Origin: Hemicentrotus pulcherrimus
Lineage: Eukaryota > Echinodermata > Echinoidea > Camarodonta > Strongylocentrotidae
Assembly: GCA_003118195.1 (NCBI GenBank)
Contig: BEXV01000207.1
Location: 225,207 to 289,206, forward strand
Length of the DNA stretch: 64,000 nt
Direction of reading: 5' to 3'
This document shows positions 39,201 to 52,700 of the stretch, one piece after another. Below the pieces are notes generated by a model that was not told where the DNA came from, did no database searches, and saw only the letters and a list, made by a program, of their open reading frames with translations. The first letter of the stretch is position 1. Each line of letters starts with the position of its first letter. A program made the translations under genes and the position numbers.

Positions 39201-42200
39201 ATTCTGTTCTGTTTTCACATTCAGTATGACGTTAAACAAATATACTCTCATGGAAATGAGTTGAAATTGTTTATGGATTTTAAAAAAGCATGGAATTATA
39301 ATTGTCTCTAGAGTATGCATAGTTAATGTGTATGTACTGTAGTATTTGTCATTGTCATAGATCTGCAAGCTAAACGTGTATTGCATGTTGATGTGTTATT
39401 ATATTTTTACCACAGTTTTGTAGTAGGGGGATTTTTAATGTTCAATTACAATATTAATTAGATGATATGTATTTCTTTTCTTTTTTCTTCCATTGTGTAT
39501 TGAAGAGTAACTAACTATTTTATCTTCATGAAAGATAAATGATTATTCCTTTTGTAAATGCATTTGTGTATAACAAATATAGCATATTATATTTGTATTT
39601 TTAATTTTAATTTCGGGTACTCTAACATCGTAAATGGAAGAGATTTTCATCATAATTATTTTTGAAAAGGTTTAACAGACATTCATCAGTCAATGGCGCC
39701 AGTTTTATTCTGAATGAGTCATAAATAAATCCCACTAAATTTTGATTTTATTTATAAAGAATTAATTTGATATTTATAAACCTCCTTCTAACTTAAAAAA
39801 AGAAGATTTTTTTTCAAAATGCATTTCAGACATTAAATACCAGTATGATGCATCAGCACATATACATTTCTTGTGCGATTGGTAAGATAATGTTGTTAAT
39901 CTAGTTTTTCTCAGATTATACATGTAAATCACATAATTCCAAAATGGACAGTGACATACAAAAGTATTAACATGTTGCTGAGTTTGTTATAATATCTGAT
40001 TAGTGAGTAAATTTTATTTGGTTTCTAGGCATACATATATGCTCTAAACTGACTACCGTATATCTGGTCTATCTATCACCATCACACATCCAACTATATT
40101 CTCCCTTATCTTTCATTTTGAGCAGAAGAGACTATCACCAAGACAGTGGTGGTTGAGGAGGAGACTGTCATCAAGGTCAACTCTCGTGATGCTGGTAAAG
40201 GTCGTGTGACCTGTACAATCACTGGTCCTAATGGTCAAGAGATACCTGATGTGAAGGTCATTGAGAATCCTGATGGAACCTTTGATATCATCTGGACCTG
40301 CCCTGCTGCAGGAAACTATGAAGTGGATCTGAGGTTTGGTGGTGTCTCTCTTACTGGAGGACCTATCACAATCTTTGTAAGTAAACATCTCATATTGTAT
40401 CACTTCATACTACCATCTGCACTACAATCTCAAGCACCACAGCAATACACACACTTAAATCTAGAAATTCTGCTTCACTTTCAAGAATTTTCACTACAAA
40501 TATGAATTCCAACCTTGTTTGAAGTAATCATATACAAGAACATGTAGCAATATTTGAGATGTACAAATTTAAAAGGGAAACAATCCTGATCACTTGTTTT
40601 GGCAAGAGAATAAAGATAATGTGGCATCACATAATTCATTCAGATTTTCCTCTCTGCAACCGTTTGGTGTAAATCTACATCTACATGAACAAGCCACTCC
40701 ATATGAAATCATTTGAGGAAGAAAAAAATGTCTTTATGATACTGCTTTAACAAGGTAAATTGGAAAACAATAACTATGAAATGAGCATGAAAATTCCACC
40801 TTATCTCTATTTCAAATGTATATTTGAGATATTTCATATAGTTACATTAAATAGCAATTTCTGAAGGATGTTGACACCCAAGAAAAACATATAGCTACAT
40901 CATGGGATAGTCTACACTGTCTATTCAGGTGTTCACTGTAATAGCTAATATCAAAAGTACTTTCACATGTGTGAAATATCAGGAGGATCAAAAATGCACA
41001 GGGATGAAAGTGGCGTGGATGCAATTACATTCCTTAAATTGTTTTGGTCTGGGAACCAACCACACATCGGTACTTCAAAGTATTTACAAGCTGTGAATAA
41101 AAATGATTGCAGATCTACCATATGACTTGTCATGGTTTATCTTCATTAAGTGTAAGCAATAATACTAAATTGTGTATTGTTTGCACTTACCTTTCTACTT
41201 ATCTACCGGAGTTTCCCAAGATTTCTTTCCTTTCTCTATCACCCATATCATATTTCAATTTCCTTTCGCATTCTGCATTTTGCAGAATTTCTTCTTTCCC
41301 TTTGTCAAATATATCTTTAAGTCTGTATATTTTTTAGTCTACTTAAAGATGTTAGGAAGGTTAAGAGATAAAAAGTATGCTCCACATAACATTCAATGTT
41401 CTATCATGTGATATTTGATGTACATATATAGTTGGTTCATGATATTCTTGGTTTTATATTTATTTTGTTGTGATGATTTAGATTTGACTTAGGTCCCATC
41501 TTATTTCCTCAGCTCCCTGTGTGTGTTGAGTTGGTATGTATGATGTTATCCATGAAGTACGGTGTTGTTGAAATGTCAGGGTACTTACAGTTAACAACCC
41601 TAAGCAGATGGTATTTATCATAGCCCAGCTGATGTTCATTTATGTTGTCAAGTCCCTTTCCACCTTGTTTCAATACAAACACATCATTTTATTCACTGTT
41701 AAGCCATGCAAAATATGAAGACCCAAAATATAGAAACAATACACACCAAAATGTGTAAGCAAGGCAGGAATTCCATATAAAATGTTATTGATTGTGGTCG
41801 ATTGAAATATATAATGTATCAAAAGTATACTCTTAAATACATGTATTGTCAATATTTCATCATGTTTAGGTGCTTTAATTTGTGATATTTCTAACTTCCA
41901 TCAGAAATATGGATTTTAAAGCTGTTTGTGATCTATTCATGTAAACTAATCAGTTCAAAATAGTGGCAGAATTTATGAATAGAGAATATTCGTGAATGTA
42001 CCAATGCTCCTGACTGTGCTCTGTAAATGCCATCAAGCAGATAGCTCCTGCCCCCATTTAAATCATCACTTAGTACACAGATTATTGTATTAATTAGTGA
42101 CCCATATCCGTGCCCACGACATCCCTCCTGATCTTTAAGTGTCTCGTTACAATCTCTGGCTAGATCATTACCACCACTCCAACAGGATTGATTGACTAAG

Positions 42201-45200
42201 GCAAACGTCAAGGTTATTAAGATCTAATGAAAGTCATCAATGGCAGTTCATTAGTTAGTGTTGGAGTGTAAACATATTTTCTCTGCCATGGAGTTGAGTG
42301 CTGTGGTGCTGTCAGACCAGGTGATATGTAGACACGTACAGACATTTCTGAACAGTTGGGCTTGGATGGAGAGAGAGAGGGAAAGCGTGTGTGCTGTAAA
42401 TAGTGACTGCTTTTGTTCAAGTCTATTCAACCCTATGTTGGATGCATTGGCATGCTAGCTATGTAGTCAAGAGCACGTCACTAGGTCCATGTTAGGGCAT
42501 ACATCTTTAGCAACTGGACCAATAGAGACAGACAAACAGTCCAGCAAATCAAACCTGATGATTTATAATTCACTTCCAATCTCCCCAAAAGAGACTAGAA
42601 ATGAAATGAAAGTGAATGTCTGTCTTGACTCTCTGTTTGTCCCCATCGAAGAAGCCATTCAATTTAAGCAGAAAATGATCTAGATCTGATGGGGGAGGTG
42701 TTACAGGAGGGGTTACCTCTAAGCCCTTTCGTCCTGCTTCTTTGAATGATAGGTGATGAGGGGCAAGGTGCCAACCAATCAGATTAGAAATTCTACAGTG
42801 CTACAGTGTCACTTGAGGTCATGCTGATAATTCAATCCACCCCCACCCCTAGCCCCAACCCTAGCCCCAACCCTAGCCCCACCCCCCCCCCNNNNNNNNN
42901 NNNNNNNNNNNNNNNNCCCCCCCCTTTCACTACCTTCCAAGGAGCTACTCCACAAATAAGCATATGACATCGCAGACAGCCCCCCTCCCCCATTCCCTTC
43001 CACTCTCCTCCTTCATCTCAGTTTACCATTACAGCTGCTGGAGCTACGTGTGTTCCGTTCATAGTTGCCTAGGCCTTGGCTATGATATAATCATCAACCC
43101 AGCCATATAACTCCTATACTGATACCTTGAAGTTTGATATTATTGTTGTGACAGTTACTATGTATTTTGTTACTGATGATAACAAAAGAACCTAACACCA
43201 TGGTTGGTATGAACAGTATTCTCATCTTAGATTTATTTCCTCTAGTCTAGTCTCTCGGCTTTTCATGAGCTTAAAAGACATGAGTAGAAATGTTTGATAA
43301 TGATATTGACAGGGTTATGATCTAAACCTTAAAATCAACATTTAGTATAATGGCCTTTATTGGTAATTTATCAAAAGCTTCAGTGTTGCTTTGATCTAAT
43401 GCTGATGTGAAAGCACTTTATCATTCATATGGGTTCTACCACCTATCTCCTGAGAATATGGGTTCTACCACCTATCTCCTGAGAATGACAAAGAATAGAT
43501 AACATTTGATGGATGGGAAACAAATGCATCAAGAAGGAGTGAGATAGGTATGAATGTTGATATATTGAATGATTGATGTGATCCTTGTGTCACTTTATAT
43601 TTCAACATTCATCACTATGTTGAATTGCCTACAGATTTTGAAATGAATCCCCCGTGTGATATATTCCCGTGGGTTAGAGGCGGGATGGAATCTCTGCGTC
43701 TAGCTGAAGCTTGACTTTTAAACACAGATGTTTAATATTAGATGACGTTGATCTGTTTATATCATCTCTGTGGGTTGTGCAGTCTGATTCCATCTGTGTA
43801 GGGTGTTAACCTAGTCCATCATTGTCAAGATTGGATGTCATGTGATGGTTTGAGATGAACTATATGTTGAATAAATGACTTCCCCCCAATGAACTCTAGC
43901 TTTAATACTTATATGCTTTGCTTAGATCTTTGAGGAAAGAGATATTTTCAGTTTTAGTTTTTTTTTTCTGTGTTGGACTAAAATGAACATGTCTTCAGGA
44001 AATCCTTTTGAGTTATTCTGTGAATCAGTCTTTATATCATGACAAACAAGAGGAGCCATGATTATTATTCATCCATGCATACTTTCGTCATTCAGGTTTT
44101 TTATAAGTCAGTAAGTCAATGTACTTGGAAATTGAAACCAGGGGATTGGAAATGAAGAACTATCATATACTTATTAGAGAGAGTTTGTGTTTGATAATTT
44201 GTTAATTCTTTAGTTAGCTCTTACTGAAATAGGACAGTAGGAAAGTGGGAAACCAGGAAGGTTGATGAATTACTCACACAGACTAGAATGGATGATAATG
44301 GTTACCTATACCATCAATATCACCCTCTACCATTCCAGTGTGGTAAACAGGACCAAGAAGCCAATTACCTGACTCCGATGAGGCAAACATCTTGCTCATT
44401 AGCTCTCATACCTATTACACAGGAGGGTTCCTTCTTACATCTATGCTGCCTTATACTGATCATTGGTATACCTTTAATATGAAGCAGACATGAAGAAGCT
44501 TGACAAGATCATATGAATGTCTTGATCAAAGTCTCTCTCAATGTGGTCTTGCATCCGGAGTAATTTAGGGTAATACTTGATTTAATTGCTCTCACAAATC
44601 TCTCAAAGTTCACCCACAAAGATCCCATTTACACTTGATGTTGTGAGCAATTTGACTAAGGCTAAGAGCAGATGGTAAGAGGCCTAGACTAGCTTCAAGT
44701 AATGTGTGCCGGGTTCACCTTCTTCGTAGCTTGTTATATCTATATTTATGCTCTAGATAGGATTGGATGCTTTAAGATTAGTCATAATAAAATTATGGGA
44801 AGAATTTCACCTTGACCAAGGAACAGACATAGTTGATGAGATGAACATGTCAGCTAAGCGATCATATGCTCATGAAAAAAATCTTCTTAATCCTTTCAAA
44901 CATATTCAAGTTCCAGTCTTTCCTACGAGTGCAACAATAAAATATCTTCATATTCATTTCTAAATATTTCAAAAGAATAGCAAAACCTATTTATTGTTAA
45001 TTGCACTATTTGATACAAATTCAAGCAGTTTACCTTTGACTTGTATGAAGGAAAACTCTTGAGAGACATTGCTAAGTTAAGATGGACTGTGTAGACAATA
45101 TTTGTTTAATTTAAAAAAAATTATTGAGACTCGACTAGATATGATCCAGTATTGACAGATGACAAATGAAGGATAACTATCTCTATGCAACCTTCTATAT

Positions 45201-46698
45201 AGTACACATTACTGGCCCATCCTCTTGAACCAACAGATGAAATTGAATCCCCCAGCTGCTTTACTCCCCCTGCTGTAATTGACTTTTGACTTGCACAGAA
45301 TCTATACTGGATGCTGATGCAGCTGATGATAAACATAGTGGTGGGGCCCGGTGCACACCACGTCAACCTAGGGTTCAAAAGAATGATTGTCCAGGGCATG
45401 GATGGAATTCTTACTAGGTCTTGAATTACCAGCTAGGTTGATAACGCCCCCAAGTGGCCATCAAGGCACCTTATTGGCTGAGGACTTATATGGAGCTGGC
45501 TGCTATGCGCTCTCATAGACCTGACATTTTGCAGCCTTTATTATTATAAGGCACAAAAGTAGGAAGGAGGGAATATATAAATAAAAATAGAAAGGAGAGA
45601 GATGGGCAGGGACTGGTGTTCGTAATGTATGACTGGATTTGTAAACAGAGGATTACTTGTGCAAAGCAACCGCTGTTACAAACATTGGTAGATTCAGGGA
45701 GGAACCCCTATTCAGCTAGGTGCAAGTCATTGATAGGTACAGTTGAATCACACCCCATCGTATCTTATTACACTAACTGGATTTGTGTTCATCCTGGTGG
45801 CAACGTATCCCTTTCCTTTCTTCGCAACTTGGTCAGCCATTTTCACCATTCCTTCCATAGCATTTGCTACTTCTCCTGCTGAATCTTTTATTTGTGGATT
45901 ATATTGGTATTTTGGACTTTCATTCCAGGTAGGGTACATTGTTTGTCTTTAATCGTCAGCCTTTCATCCTAATAAAGATCTTGTCTTTTTATCTTCATGT
46001 AGTTGAATATATTTGTATATATCCCCTGACCTTGACTAGCTGTGTGAGTCTATGTTCTTTTGTTTCATATGACAATGTAATGCAAGGCCTACCGTAGGTC
46101 ATGTAAGAACACTGTCTCATATGAAAATGGTCACTGTTACAAGTGGTCATGAAAGACACACACCAACTAAGGTTTGGGTCCTGCAGTTTTTTTCCCACAG
46201 ATGAGAAAGGCATATCCTTTTAGGCATTTTTTACTTTTTTTAATATTAAATATCTTGATTAGTGAAGTTTTCGCTTTTCTTCAAAATAATCTTGGGATTT
46301 TTATTTATTTTGAAAGAGATTTTCAAATTTGTTCTAAGTTTGTTTAGTGAACCCTACCTCCAGTTCTGAATTTGTTTTTATCCTCTGTTATGTTCTTCTT
46401 TTATGTTTTCAGATTTATTGTACCTGGCATGGTTTTATTTTATGGTCACTTATGAAACCCTCATCATTTTCAAGTTTTGAATAGGGTCTGTTCTCTTCAT
46501 TTAGAGAAAAATAGAATTGTTCAGAAATCCTTTGCTTTATCTTCGGGGAAAAATTGTAAAGGTATTGAGAATATATTATATTATGGTTAGCTCGCCATCA
46601 GCTGAAGATATGAACACATTAACTTAAAAATTAGTGATAACAAGAATTTTTTGCCTTCCTCCCTCCCTTCTCTCTTTCTCTCTTTATTTCTCTCTCTC

Positions 46699-46729
<31 letters not shown>

Positions 46730-49700
46730 TCATATCTCTCCCCTCTCCATTCCTCTCTTTCTCTCTCCCTGTTTGCTCTGTTTTCTTCTCTCTGTATCTC
46801 CTCATTCTCTTTCTTCCTTCATATTTCTCACTTTTTTTAAATCGTCTTGTTCATATTTTTTCTTAGTCTCTCTTTCATGATTTTGTTTCGACCAATTTCT
46901 TTCTTTTTTCTTCAGTGTATCCCTATCCTCACTATTCACTAACTTCCAACACAAAATGTATAATAACATGTAAAAATGTACTCTCTTACTTTGAAATAAG
47001 ATGAAATGCATTTGGTGTACTGCATCAGTTCATCTGTTCTTATATCTATCTATTTAAAGATATGTTTACGCCCACTGATCTTCCATACCTATAAGCGAAT
47101 GACCCAGTGATAGAGTTTCCTAATTAGCTGCCTGTCAGAGAGTCAGATATCCATGGTGTATTAAGAGCTCATGCTCTCTCTGATGTTCGTTGGTCCATGT
47201 TGACTGCCTATAAATTCTAAATGGGAATTGTCTTGACAGTGTTTACCCGCTTCCCTTCGTCTGCATTCCATTCATATGTGAGTGCTATATTTCACAGCAT
47301 GAGAAGGCATGGGATGTCAGCTAGTGGTCTGCCTAGTTTCTCTACAGACGAGCTCACTTCAAATGCCTAGGTTGCTTTTAATAGCCATTCCAATTATGTG
47401 AAGATGGCCATTTAATCAGGGCTATTAAATGATTTCAGGTGATTTACATCTTTGTTTTGACGGAGGATAGTCAAAGTGCCAATTGTTTTGTCTGATTTTC
47501 TCTGATGAAGTGATAAGAACTCCTATAATTGTCCTCTGATGCCAGATGTTTTTCAGTAGACTTTATAAACATATCTAACCAAGGAGAAAAGTACTTGAGA
47601 AGTTATTTGGCTGTTTACAATGTCATTTTCCAAATTTTAGGATATAATAAAAACAATTATTATTATATTTCAGTGCTTTTTCACACATCAGAAATGTGCA
47701 TTTCATCAAAAGAAAGTGATTTAATGTGTTAATATTCCTAATAGCATCATTGCACAAAGATTCATGATTGATGAGTAACAAAAACTGTTTTGCATTAAAC
47801 CTTTAATAAAATGGCTTCAAAGATTTTTTTTATTTGATCATTACAAATGTAATATATATATATATACCATACAGAATGATAATCTTTTTATATAATGATG
47901 CAAATTAATAATTTCATTCGATTCAGAATTGATGATAATATACAATTATAATATTTATGCTGATTCAAATTGTTCAAAAATGGGCTATCAACAGCTTAGA
48001 ATGTCATTAGGGATAGTTTAAATATCATTCCATAAAATAAGCAGTCCCACATGTAAGTATCTTCTCTCTTGATAATATCACCGAGACCTTATATCATCAA
48101 GACCTTATATCATCATCAGCAGTGTAAACTAAGTCACATTTCTGAGCAAATCTCCTTTCCCTCCACCCCTTCCATTTGGTAGAGTGATGATAGATGGAAT
48201 CACCATAGCCTTGGGTTACTCACACCTTCATATAGACCTTTGAGAGACCGATTGTTGCGTCAGTTGCTTCGATTTACATGCTTCAAGCAGATTGACAGTG
48301 CCATATGTTGATTTGTTCTCTTCAAACATTTTAAAGATAACAACTAGCAGGCTGATGCAGTAGTCTCTCAGCAGACTGACCTTTCTCCAGCATTCTGTGT
48401 TGGTGTAGATGGGTGAGGTTGGTTTGGATCCATGAATCCCAGAGGTAGAGTCCATCCTGCCCACTATATGGCAATTATTATAATGCATTTAAATTATTTC
48501 TTCTGCTTATAACACCTCTTCTCTACTCTTCATATAGCAGACATCACAGTCCATAGATATCTAACTACCTTTTATGATATACATGTTAATATCTAAACAT
48601 CCAAATGATATCAATCCTAGGTATGCAGCATAACAATATAAACCAAAATAAAAGCTGGTCAAAGGGTTTCTCGTTATCATATACTAGATTTTGTTTTTAA
48701 ATTTCATATGGTCATTGTAAGTTATTTTGTAGGTTTGAACCAGTTGATAGAAGAGTTAAACACAGCAAGGCAGATGTTAACAGACATCTTTCTTCCCATT
48801 ACACATCTGCAGTACTTGTTATGAACATAAATCCCTTGAAACACTGTCCCTTATCCCTGTGCTAATGGAGTGACCTGCAATGAATTGCAATAAAACCATT
48901 CTAATGGTATTGATGCCTATCATCAGTAGTATTCACATAATCCTGCATCAGATATAGATTTTGTCTTTTTGTTTATCTTGTCAGATGTACACAAGTAACT
49001 AGGATGTACCATAAAGGTTCTTATTCATAGGGGGAAATTTGATGCTGAACAATTTAACTATGTTGAAAATAAATTAATTTACCTTAGACATTCTGATGTT
49101 ATCCCCTGGGTAGTCATTACAAATGTTGAAATATCAAGTCTTGTGATAAACTTCTAATTTTTCCTGATCCCTGTGTAAATGGAGGTACTTTTAAATGAGT
49201 AACCAGTATTCCTGATTATCTGGCATTCATTTGAATAATGAAGGGGGAGGAACCTATTCCGATGAAAGATCGTCGTATAATGCATTTGACAAAGTATCTG
49301 AAGTAAATCATGTTGCATAAAGATTAACAAACCCTCATTCTCTGTGACGGATATGTTTTAATAGAGCACACATACCCACCAACAGCTACTGGTACTATCC
49401 AATTACTGGGATTAATTTGATGAGGTATTCAGACACCAGCCCCTCAAATGAAACTGATATCAACCGAACAACCCTCAGCACACATCATCAAATCTAAGAT
49501 AAACCACTCTTGACACATGTCCTGAGGGAGTGTAAATTGATCACATTGTCTCATTAGTTCTTTTCAGTGTCAATTAATTCAAATAAGACTTGTTTAAAGG
49601 GCATTCCCCTTACCATTTTTCAGTGTGCCCCTGAGCCTCATTGAGTCTTGTCACTTCATCAATCAAGGCTTCAGTAACTACGACCGGTCTTTGGCAAGTG

Positions 49701-52700
49701 TTACATCTTTGCAATCAAGGAGGATAAAGACTGTCCCAGTAAGGGACAAGGGGGGGGGGGGCAGGGGAATATTCATGTGATACATGTTACTATTAAAGTA
49801 CCAGCTTCAGAAGATAATATGGATAAGTGAAATATTTGCTGCCAATGAAAAGAAAGAAAGGGAGCTAGTATGATGGATGTAAGCCATGAATTAACATCGT
49901 TTTATTGGAGAGGTATTTGTAGCTACTCCAGACTACTGCTTTGATTTGATGTGGATTGGAAATCCTTTTGGTGAAAAACATGTCAGTGACATCTAAGCAC
50001 TAAATGAAATCAAATGCTTGAAAGAATTATTCGGGCATTGAAGGCATAATGTTGCAAGACTATGTCAAATTTTTATGTGAAGTTTATATTGAAGTAATTG
50101 GACCTTGCTGAATTTCTTCAAGTTTTGACGTGTAAGGTTTAGTTTGGTCTCTTTATTTGTTGTGATTGAAAGTGATTGAGATTGGTAAGGCATCCATTAC
50201 GGCCTATAACTGTCATCTGCAAAGGCTTAAGTCGAGTGAGATTTTCATGAAATGCAGAGATGAGAATTTTAATGATTGTCGATATTGAAATATTTCTCCC
50301 TGAGAAGAAACAGCTCTCACAATACTTACAGCTCATGTCCATAGAATTGTACATCCTGCAAAATATAAATACGGTACACCAAATATGCCACATATACATG
50401 CACTACAATATATACAACAAACCCTGATATTACTTGTGAGAAATGATCAATTATGATATGCATGATATCTCCTTTGTCTAATTATTTTGCCTCAGAACCC
50501 CTTATTGCATGTATTATTCTCCACCCATTCAAGGGATCTGGATAAATAAGAGGTCCTGTACTCTGATTAATTATCAGCTGTAATGGCAAGATGGAGCAAA
50601 TTACCATGATCATTATTTCCCTTCTTAATCTTCTTATACTGAGTCTATATTTGAGTCTGTTCACAACATTAAACCTGTCTATTGACAAGCAGTGAAAACC
50701 ATAATTTTGGAACCTTAGAATTAAATGATGTATATTGATTTCATAGGCTCAACCAGGACCACCAGAGGACTTGATTCAACCAGAAAACATCCAGGCTGTA
50801 CAATCTGCCCCAACACAGGCCCTACAGTCCAATATGCCTGTAGATGCTTGTAGACCTCTTGACCTGGTCATCCCTGTGATTGGTGCAGGATTGGGATGTA
50901 TCTCAGGTAGGAATACCTCTAATATGCAAGTCATGTGCAATTCTTGATCTTTTTTTAAAATAAAAAATTCATCAATGAAATGAAATGAGACACCTCCCAG
51001 TCTAATTGTGTGGGTACACACGCAGCCCACTTATGCCACCTCAATTAATGAGCTCGGTAACTGCACTATCTCATGCATAGCTTTATAAGTCATAATCATT
51101 AAGAGTAACAATTAGTGTCATTCTAATATGCTGGGGATAAAGTGCTCCCCCAAATTCGTGATTCAATAATCATTTGATAACCCCTAGCATAAATCTGCTC
51201 TTTAGTTTATGAATGCACGGCAATCTTTGAAACCTCATAACTCCTCAAGATCTTCATATAACCCCCAATTTTATTCACTAGGTGAAGTAAAGACACCATC
51301 TGGCCGTAAGGAAACACCAGTCATCATTGAGAACAAGGATGGTACCATTACTGTCAAGTATTCACCAACGGAGACTGGACGTCATGAGCTAGCTATCAAG
51401 TACAATGGAAAGGATGTACCAGGTATGAACAAATTCTGATTTTCATGTGCAAGGTACTTCCAGTTTAAGATCCTTTGATAGGTATTTATACTATTGGAAC
51501 ATCAACATTGCTTATTGATTGTATGATAATAAGTTTAATGCAAAAACATATTCGAATCAACAATATTCAGAGCTTAAAACTATGTTTAAAGTCTTGTCTT
51601 CTACAAAACGCACTTCACTTTTTCCTTTTTTTTCTCCCCCTTTTAGGCAGTCCATTCCACTTCCATGTTGATGAGTTGAAGAGTGGTAATGTGACAGCCT
51701 ATGGTACTGGTCTTACCCATGGTATCAGCAATGAGCAATGTCACTTTATCATCAATACCAAGGATGCTGGTGCTGGTAAGAGTCTAACAACATGTAACAT
51801 ATGGGAACAAAGTGGTCACAATAGTAAGGCTATGGGAATAAACAAAAATCAGTAATTAATGGGTTTAATTTCTTAAATCATGGTTTAATTCACTTGCCCC
51901 TAACCATAGTGGATAATGTTTGTTTATAACACACACTATCAGTAGACTCTTATTAGAGTTACCTTAGGCTTTGTATTCATTTGGCTAAAATTTGCAAGTC
52001 AGTGGTGGGAAATAGGAGAATGTTGATGAAATGAAATGATTTGAAGTTAAATTTAGATTGGCAATTCAGGTTAGAGCAGGCAAGTATCAAAAGAACATTA
52101 TTACTGAGGGAGTGATCTTGCTCCATTTTACGAGTGATTTTAAATTTCAAGAATTGATAGCTGGATTTTCTGAAACATTGTATCTAAAGCACGTTTTGAT
52201 GTGAGTGAACATGATAATAGAATTGTCAATGGTCAATTTGTACAACTTCACCCCAAGTCTTTTGTTATGAAGAGAGAGATGGTGAGTAATACATTTCTTA
52301 GCTCAGAATGGTGTATATTACTATGTTATAATTTGCTTTGTTTCAGGTGGTTTGGCCCTTGCTATTGAGGGACCTTCAAAGGCTGAGATCAAATGTGTAG
52401 ATAACAAGGATGGTACATGCAGTGTTACTTACTTCCCTACTAAGCCTGGACAGTATGACATTGTGGTCAAGTTTGCTGATAAACACATCCCAGGCAGTCC
52501 TTTCTCTGCTCAGGTCGTTGGTACGATGACACCCTCTCTGTTTTCATTTATATTGTAACACTTAAGATGTTTAGATATCTCACTGTAGGGCACAACGTTA
52601 TTTTATGGCATTAAAAAATAACATGTTACTAAGAGAAACATTGATTGAATTATTATTATTATTATTATTATAATTTCCTTATTGCAACCAAAACTTGAGG

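Larger units (their letters stand above)
40377..50746 (+). other. FLN: Large intron v21-v22
   Basis: 10.4 kb, far longer than any other complete intron in the gene. It separates repeat 15 from hinge 1. It holds a 29-bp duplication at 43429, a gap at 42892-42916, a CT-rich tract at 46651-46835 and a 12-base G run near 49750. No exon, RNA gene or nested gene is recognisable. A promoter for a shorter filamin isoform would fit this position in principle, but I see no specific signal. Confidence 0.8.

Noticed and set aside
42838..42882. Telomeric repeat
   Set aside because: Units are CTAGCCCCAACC-like, not the animal CCCTAA repeat, and the tract is short.
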